A stretch of 64,000 nt of DNA from a virus: positions 26,327 through 90,326 of the IMG/VR virus record IMGVR_UViG_3300001533_003062. One strand, given 5' to 3'. Both the position numbers and the translations under genes were made by a program. Every line of letters begins with the position of its first letter. The stretch's first letter is position 1. The notes beneath the pieces are model-generated. The model saw nothing but the letters and a program-made list of their open reading frames with translations, made no database searches and had not been told where the DNA came from. Shown here in pieces: positions 62,605-64,000 of this stretch.

Positions 62605-62732
62605 GGTGTGGCCTTCGTTTGCGGCTGTAGAATTATCGCTGGATCTAAAGTCATCAAGCACCCGAGGGCGAGCCGGGGACGCCCTCGTGAGGGCCCTTTG
62701 TCTACTATTTCTCTCCGTTTGCCTGCCACACC
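62605..62732 (-). ncRNA. Unassigned 128-nt GC-rich structured RNA candidate
   Basis: The ends form a perfect 8-bp stem, GGTGTGGC (62605-62612) with GCCACACC (62725-62732). Inside there is GTAGA pairing with TCTAC, a GAGGGCG/CGCCCTC hairpin (7 bp) and an alternative GCCCT/AGGGC one. The sequence GCAAACG occurs on both sides of the outer internal loop (once followed by GAG and once by AAG). GC content is far above its surroundings. A TTTTAA follows on the minus strand, and an AGTATATTA motif lies 18 bases before the 5' end. It is not a tRNA: no T-arm. Not matched to a known family by eye. Confidence 0.5.
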
Positions 62733-62749
62733 CATATCAACTTCTACTT

Positions 62750-62758
62750 TAATATACT
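62750..62758 (-). promoter_or_regulatory. AGTATATTA motif before the structured RNA
   Basis: Minus strand TAATAGTATATTAAAG, matching the motif found before plus-strand genes. It ends 18 bases upstream of the structured RNA's 5' end. Confidence 0.35.
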
Positions 62759-62810
62759 ATTAAGGACCTCTAATCTTAAAGCTATTTATAGTCCTCTACA
62801 ATATAAAACC

Positions 62811-62852
62811 ATCAACTATCCCCAACAAAAGGGGGAGTTGGGGATAGTTGAT
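62811..62852. terminator. 16-bp inverted repeat, bidirectional terminator
   Basis: ATCAACTATCCCCAAC (62811-62826) and GTTGGGGATAGTTGAT (62837-62852) form a perfect 16-bp stem with a 10-base loop. It lies downstream of the minus-strand KYG-repeat gene and upstream of the structured RNA. T-runs on either side are short. The remaining intergenic sequence, 62853-62926, shows nothing. Confidence 0.65.
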
Positions 62853-62926
62853 CGTGCAAAAACACACACTGAAAAATTCTAATCTGGAGTTAATAACAGC
62901 TAATTGGGGAGAGGATTTGAGCCATT

Positions 62927-63754
62927 CTAATTAAAATTCTCTAAGAAGTCCAAATATAAGGACTGGTCGCCTGCCACCCGGTAGAGTTCTTCTCTGTATG
63001 GAGCATACTTCTTACCCTTGTTAAAGAGTCTTTTTAGTCTGCTCATGTGGAGATGGCCCGCTATCTTACCGTAATCATAAAACGATAACGCCTTGCCCTC
63101 CTCATAGCATGTTTTTAAGTAAGACTCAACATTTGATCTAGGTTTTTCATATCCTTTTTTACTATGCTTAACGACCCTCTGAAGGCCCATCTCTCGGACC
63201 CATCGACTTATTACAGGTTCTGATTTTTTGTACTTTTCACACAGGCCGCCGTAGGGCATACCAGCTTCATAATCTTTTTTGAATTGGACAGGGTCTTCAG
63301 GGTAGGATTTTTCAGGGGGAGGGCAATTGAATACCTTACCATACCTCTCTTTCAATGTTTTTAATCGCTTATCAATTACTTCTGGAGCGGCACAAGAATA
63401 TGCTACCCCGTATTTTTCTATATTAGTCTTTTCCCTCTGCTCCTGATTAGTATAATTAGGGTCTCCATACCGTTCTAGCTTAGTCTGCTCACCCTTTTCA
63501 CGTACCCTAGGGTCCTTAAGAGGGTGCCCGCCTTCATAAACGCTATACATTAACCTTCGGGCTTCTTCATTCCTCCAATTAGGATCACCATGTTTTTCTT
63601 GGGTAGTATCCTTACGTTTTTCTATAACGCTATGGGATATTAGAGGACTGTTATACTTACTATAATATTCTTCTTTGCTCATATCATGGTGATTCTTTAT
63701 GTGCTGAGAAATATCCAATCCTGAAAAGCCACAAATTTTACACTCTACACTCAT
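62927..63754 (-). CDS. Zinc-finger protein with KYG repeats (homing-endonuclease type, nuclease core not seen)
   Basis: 275 residues. MSVECKICGFSGLD with SQHIKNHHDMSKEEYYSKY is a CxxC...HxxxH finger typical of phage homing enzymes. Four short repeats then follow with K(Y/H)G at their core: QEKHGDPNW, LERYGDPNY, IEKYGVAYSC and KERYGKVFN. The last half has a helix-turn-helix (MPYGGLCEKYKKSEPVISRW) and a basic end. No HNH, GIY-YIG or EDxHD core is visible, so it may be a DNA-binding derivative. The KYG repeats link it to the nuclease at 39013. Confidence 0.7.
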   Translation of the reverse strand: MSVECKICGFSGLDISQHIKNHHDMSKEEYYSKYNSPLISHSVIEKRKDTTQEKHGDPNWRNEEARRLMYSVYEGGHPLKDPRVREKGEQTKLERYGDPNYTNQEQREKTNIEKYGVAYSCAAPEVIDKRLKTLKERYGKVFNCPPPEKSYPEDPVQFKKDYEAGMPYGGLCEKYKKSEPVISRWVREMGLQRVVKHSKKGYEKPRSNVESYLKTCYEEGKALSFYDYGKIAGHLHMSRLKRLFNKGKKYAPYREELYRVAGDQSLYLDFLENFN

Positions 63755-63823
63755 TTTTAACCTGGTTTATTAAACTTATAAAAAGTTTAAAGGGACACCT
63801 TTCTATGCCCTTTAAGTTTTACG

Positions 63824-64000
63824 TTAACTTCTTGTTTCCCAGAGGCCAGTTTCATAAACCAGCGAAGGCTGGAGTACCAGAGCTTGCCTCTCCACAAGCT
63901 TTGGCGGCAAACCCTGCCGCAATATGTTTTGAGCTGCGTTTAGATCTCTATCGAGTACTAATCCACAATCACACTTAAATACTCTATCACTAAGTTTCAT
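63824..64000 (-). CDS. tnpB: TnpB C-terminal part, N-terminus beyond the window
   Basis: The last 58 residues of a TnpB: FKCDCGLVLDRDLNAAQNIL carries the second half of the zinc finger (CDC) and the DRDLNAAQNI RuvC-III motif; stop TAA at 63826-63824. The DNA under the last codons (GGCAAGCTCTGGTACTCCAG, then CCTTCGCTGG) can fold and may be the omega-RNA scaffold. The gene enters from the right edge, so its integrity is unknown. Confidence 0.85.
   Translation of the reverse strand: MKLSDRVFKCDCGLVLDRDLNAAQNILRQGLPPKLVERQALVLQPSLVYETGLWETRS

Noticed and set aside
62605-62732. tRNA, because the ends pair like an acceptor stem (GGTGTGG/CCACACC)
   Set aside because: No T-arm, no D-arm and the insert is 112 nt. 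No tRNA was found in the window.

Overview
The window is one continuous stretch of the late (virion) region of a very large contractile-tailed bacteriophage, most likely a jumbo or megaphage. The evidence is an unambiguous tail sheath, tail tube, chaperone pair, tape measure, lytic baseplate protein, hub, spike and giant baseplate/fibre protein in canonical order. Nearly all genes lie on the minus strand, tightly packed, with AGGAGG-type ribosome binding sites and TAATG-type couplings. The composition is AT-rich. No ribosomal, metabolic or host chromosomal gene is visible, and capsid, portal and terminase are not recognisable here. The host cannot be named from the sequence, beyond being bacterial.

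Layout in transcription order (right to left). At 64-58.6 kb there is an accessory zone: the 3' end of a tnpB, a zinc-finger protein with KYG repeats of the homing-endonuclease type, a 128-nt GC-rich structured RNA candidate, a 37-codon ORF, two small plus-strand paralogues, a CCA-adding/poly(A) polymerase-like nucleotidyltransferase, and a decayed tnpB with its right-end hairpin. At 58.6-51 kb come a zincin metallopeptidase, a long helical protein, a cupin protein, a 2H phosphoesterase (2'-5' RNA ligase-like), a SWIM zinc-finger protein and a zinc ribbon. At 51-46.3 kb lies a 1575-residue protein that strings together glycosyltransferase, TPR and methyltransferase domains. At 46.2-41.5 kb are small virion/neck-like proteins, including a polynucleotide-kinase-like protein. 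At 41.5-38.5 kb a plus-strand selfish gene (nuclease plus Mom/GNAT-like domain) sits next to a wrecked DnaQ-like exonuclease gene. At 38.5-34 kb are a beta-helix protein, two tandem 100-residue paralogues and a Cys-rich structural protein. At 33.3-32.1 kb is an intact tnpB with hairpins. At 32-30 kb are an actin/MreB-like ATPase and a coiled-coil partner. From 30 kb to the left edge runs the tail module: sheath, tube, chaperones with a possible programmed frameshift on an A7 run, tape measure, two paralogous baseplate proteins (one with a lytic transglycosylase domain), hub, spike, an Ala/Gly-rich protein, and a protein of more than 3300 residues that runs off the window.

Three patterns cut across the genes. 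(1) A 16-bp AT-rich motif, minus-strand consensus TAATNATCTNTTAATA, recurs about 13 times just upstream of minus-strand genes and is a good candidate for a phage-specific promoter. A different motif, AGTATATT, precedes all three convincing plus-strand genes and the structured RNA. (2) A conserved N-terminal helical segment (LDxVAxSLExKGLIREAxxLD) starts several otherwise unrelated proteins, and one 39-codon gene encodes essentially only this segment; it may be a packaging or targeting tag. (3) IS200/IS605-type traces occur at five places, in stages from intact tnpB to solo right-end hairpin. The most unusual items are the nuclease-Mom fusion beside the broken exonuclease, the multi-enzyme glycan protein, the actin-like ATPase inside the tail region, and the unassigned structured RNA.
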